From an uncultured Clostridia bacterium (lineage in GTDB: Bacteria > Bacillota > Clostridia > TANB77 > CAG-508): DNA of 16,379 nucleotides. The stretch spans positions 1 to 16,379 of the forward strand of contig CAOSZT010000010.1 in assembly GCA_948528155.1 (NCBI GenBank), given 5' to 3'. Numbering within the stretch: position 1 is the stretch's first letter; each line of letters begins with the position of its first letter. The notes beneath the pieces were generated by a model, which did no database searches, had not been told where the DNA came from, and was given only the letters and a program-made list of their open reading frames with translations. A program made the position numbers and the translations under genes. Positions 14,538-16,379 of this stretch are shown one piece after another.

Positions 14538-15824
14538 CTATTTAACCTTTGCATTATTAACCAAAAATTCTAAAGCTTTTTCTGATTCAATACCATTCTT
14601 AATATATTTCTTTACATTTTCATTTTTTAAGAATTCTTCATCATCTTTTTTACCGTAATTTTCAGCCATTTCTTTCATTTTATTAACAACTTCCTCTTCT
14701 GTTGCCTCTATTTTTTCAGCTTTTATTACTGCTTCTAACATTAGTCTAGATTTAATAGCTTCAAGTGCTTGAGGTTCATATTCTTTTTTAAGTTCATCTT
14801 TTGTTTTACCCATAATTTGAAGATATTGATCTAATTTTATTCCTTGATATGATAATTTCATTTCAAAGTTTTTAAACATATCTTCAATTTCTGTTTCAAC
14901 CATGCCAGATGGAATTTCAACATTAAAGTTTTCACAAATTGCTTTTATAACAGCATCTTCTGTTTCATATTTTTGTTTTTCTTGCATTTCTTTTTGTAAT
15001 TTTTCTTTAATGCTGTCTTTTAATTCTTTTAATGTATCAAATTCACTAACATCTTTAGCAAATTCATCATCAAGTTTTGGTAATTCTTTTTTCTTAATTT
15101 CATGTAATTTAACTTTAAAAGTTGCATCTTTTCCAGCTAAATCTTTTGAAAAATATTCTTCTGGGAATTTTACATTTATATCTTTTTCTTCATCAATTTT
15201 CATATCAATTATTTGATCTTCAAAACCTGGTATAAATGTATTACTTCCTATTTCAAGTTCATGTCCTTCTGCTTTACCTCCTTCAAAAGCCACTCCATCA
15301 ACAAAACCTTCAAAATCGATTATTGTAATATCACCTTTTTGAACTGCTCTATCTTCTACTGATATTAATCTTGAATTATGTTCTTGCATATGTGATAATT
15401 CATGATTTATATTTTCTTCTGTTACATTATACTCTATTTTTGGTATCTCTATACCTTTATATTTTTCAAGTTTTACTTCTGGCTTTGTTTGAAATACTGC
15501 TGTAAATATCAAATCTTTTCCTTTTTCAATTTGTTTTACATCAATATCTGCTGTACTTACAACTTCAATTTTGTTTTCTTTTATTGCTTCTTCTAGTTGT
15601 GATGGTACAACTTGATTAAATGCATCTTCATAAAAAATCTCTTTTCCATAATATTTTTCTACTATATTCATTGGTGCTTTTCCTTTTCTAAATCCTGGTA
15701 TATTAAAATATTTAGCACTTTGAAAATATACTTTTTTTATAGCTTCATCAAATTTTTGAGCTTCTATTGTTAACTCTAATTTTACTTCATTTGCATTTTC
15801 TGTTTTTTCAACTTTACATTTCAT
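14538..15824 (-). CDS. tig: Trigger factor (ribosome-associated chaperone)
   Basis: A 428-residue protein with all three domains. The N-terminal ribosome-docking domain carries GFRKGKAP (44-51), the site that contacts uL23 at the exit tunnel. An FKBP-type prolyl isomerase domain covers about 156-248 (FEGFVDG at 171-177, IPGFED at 198-203). The helical C-terminal chaperone arms follow. It shelters nascent chains. The ATG follows GAAAGGAT. First gene of the tig-clpP-clpX cluster, with a good sigma-A promoter just upstream. Confidence 0.98.
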   Translation of the reverse strand: MKCKVEKTENANEVKLELTIEAQKFDEAIKKVYFQSAKYFNIPGFRKGKAPMNIVEKYYGKEIFYEDAFNQVVPSQLEEAIKENKIEVVSTADIDVKQIEKGKDLIFTAVFQTKPEVKLEKYKGIEIPKIEYNVTEENINHELSHMQEHNSRLISVEDRAVQKGDITIIDFEGFVDGVAFEGGKAEGHELEIGSNTFIPGFEDQIIDMKIDEEKDINVKFPEEYFSKDLAGKDATFKVKLHEIKKKELPKLDDEFAKDVSEFDTLKELKDSIKEKLQKEMQEKQKYETEDAVIKAICENFNVEIPSGMVETEIEDMFKNFEMKLSYQGIKLDQYLQIMGKTKDELKKEYEPQALEAIKSRLMLEAVIKAEKIEATEEEVVNKMKEMAENYGKKDDEEFLKNENVKKYIKNGIESEKALEFLVNNAKVK

Positions 15825-15860
15825 TGTTTATTCAATCCTTTCAAATTTAATAGCCACTAT

Positions 15861-15888
15861 ATTATAACACACTTTTCCCATTTTGCAA
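15861..15888 (-). promoter_or_regulatory. Sigma-A promoter of tig (and probably clpP-clpX)
   Basis: Minus-strand TTGCAA (15883-15888), 16 bp, then perfect TATAAT (15861-15866) with a TG one base upstream (extended -10). Start near 15854, about 30 nt before the tig ATG. No separate promoter is convincing for clpP or clpX. Confidence 0.8.
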
Positions 15889-15988
15889 GGTTTTTTTTAT
15901 AATTTTCAAAAAATGCTTGTTTTTTTCTACCTTTTATGATAAACTTATTGACAGTCAATTTATTTTAAGAATTAGGAGGTGCAAAATA

Positions 15989-16189
15989 ATGGCTAAATGT
16001 GCAGTTTGTGGAAAATCTCAAAGTAATGGAAATAAGCTAAGCATTACTCGTTCACATATAAGTAAAAGAAGTCCAAGAACTTGGAAACCAAACTTAAGAA
16101 GTGTAAAAGCTATTTTAGAAAATGGTGAAACTAAAAGAATTCACGTTTGTGCAAAATGTTTAAAAGATGGTAAAGTTAAAAGAGCATAG
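15989..16189 (+). CDS. rpmB: 50S ribosomal protein bL28, zinc-ribbon form
   Basis: A 66-residue bL28 with KCAVCGKSQSNGNKLS at the N-terminus, the RTWKPNLRSV core and a second CAKC pair: C4, C7, C54, C57 form a zinc ribbon, marking the zinc-dependent (C+) form. The frame is open upstream, but the ATG at 15989 is set by TAGGAGGTG at 15973-15981. It faces spoVM, as in Bacillus, where rpmB and spoVM are also neighbours. A zinc-independent paralogue elsewhere would suggest zinc-responsive control, but no Zur site was recognised here. Confidence 0.97.
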   Translation: MAKCAVCGKSQSNGNKLSITRSHISKRSPRTWKPNLRSVKAILENGETKRIHVCAKCLKDGKVKRA

Positions 16190-16201
16190 AAGCTCTTTTT
16201 T
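16178..16201 (+). terminator. Terminator overlapping the rpmB stop codon
   Basis: AAAAGAGC (16178-16185) pairs with GCTCTTTT (16192-16199) around a 6-nt loop that contains the TAG stop; six T follow the GCTC. The last codons of rpmB double as the terminator stem. Confidence 0.85.
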
Positions 16202-16254
16202 GTTTACAAAAATGTTTTATTCATTAATGTATATTAATAAATCATAAAAATAAA

Positions 16255-16276
16255 GATTTGAGAATCTTCCCAAATC
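16255..16276 (-). terminator. Probable terminator of spoVM
   Basis: GATTTG (16255-16260) pairs with CAAATC (16271-16276), with three more inner pairs after one mismatch. On the minus strand it is followed by TTTATTTTTA and begins directly after the spoVM stop codon. Confidence 0.6.
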
Positions 16277-16277
16277 A

Positions 16278-16352
16278 TTAATCTTTTATTCCAAAAACAA
16301 GTTTTACAAAACCCCTTAAGAATTTTGGAACTTTTTTTACAACAATTGTCAT
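16278..16352 (-). CDS. spoVM: Stage V sporulation protein M (SpoVM), 24 residues
   Basis: A tiny gene with core VPKFLRGFVK aligning without gaps to residues 8-17 of B. subtilis SpoVM (LPKFLGGIVR as I recall it), including the key P9, plus K10, F11, L12, G14 and V16. Family knowledge: SpoVM is an amphipathic helix that binds the convex forespore membrane and anchors the coat ATPase SpoIVA. The ATG at 16352 has AAGGAG at 16365-16370, a rather long 12-nt gap. The product keeps the basic/hydrophobic pattern and ends in GIKD. Its position facing rpmB matches the Bacillus neighbourhood. A mother-cell sigma-E promoter would be expected beyond the window end, so regulation cannot be seen. Confidence 0.88.
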   Translation of the reverse strand: MTIVVKKVPKFLRGFVKLVFGIKD

Positions 16353-16379
16353 AAATCAAACACACTCCTTTCTTAACAT

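Noticed and set aside
15948..15953. TTGACA just upstream of rpmB as its -35 box.
   Set aside because: A -10 at 16-18 bp would fall on the ribosome site and start the message downstream of it; the true promoter is probably further upstream but was not identified.

Overview
The window is very AT-rich chromosomal DNA from a low-GC Gram-positive endospore former, most likely an anaerobic gut or rumen Clostridia lineage. Evidence: AGGAGG-type ribosome sites, sigma-A promoters with TTGACA-like -35 boxes, a trigger factor/clpP/clpX cluster, a zinc-ribbon bL28, a 24-codon spoVM beside rpmB (the same neighbourhood as in Bacillus subtilis), a sortase, and cohesin- and dockerin-like modules. No phage, IS element, tRNA, rRNA or CRISPR array was seen. 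Almost all genes lie on the minus strand.

Layout. (1) 101-3807: a two-gene glycan operon on the minus strand (GH144/glycoamylase-like protein, then a GH3 beta-glucosidase). Neither protein has a signal peptide, so both should act in the cytoplasm, possibly on beta-1,2-gluco-oligosaccharides. A TTGACA promoter and a long leader hairpin precede the operon. (2) 3828-5664: a single gene for a coiled-coil protein with an extremely acidic tail, with its own promoter and terminator; function unknown. (3) 5678-6251: a serine O-acetyltransferase (cysE) gene read through three frames because of two +1 steps. Both fall at a Pro codon followed by CGG, and CGG is used in frame nowhere else in the window. 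(4) 6296-6794: an orphan RusA-family resolvase gene. (5) 6925-11876: an operon of sortase, sortase-anchored cohesin-like surface protein and 1122-residue secreted dockerin-like protein. Its sigma-A promoter has a perfect palindrome filling the 17-bp spacer and a second copy 30 bp downstream. (6) 12062-12325: a divergent small XRE-family regulator, the obvious candidate to bind those palindromes; its best ribosome site points to an ATT start. (7) 12426-15888: tig, clpP and clpX (housekeeping folding and proteolysis). (8) 15989-16352: rpmB on the plus strand converging with spoVM on the minus strand.

How the parts may work together. The sortase/cohesin/dockerin operon looks like a minimal cell-surface display system: the sortase would link the cohesin-like protein to the wall, and that protein would hold the dockerin-bearing protein, all under switch-like control by the XRE regulator. 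That pairing is inferred from gene order and domain content, not shown. The two most unusual signals are this regulated display cassette and the twin +1 frameshifts at CGG in cysE.
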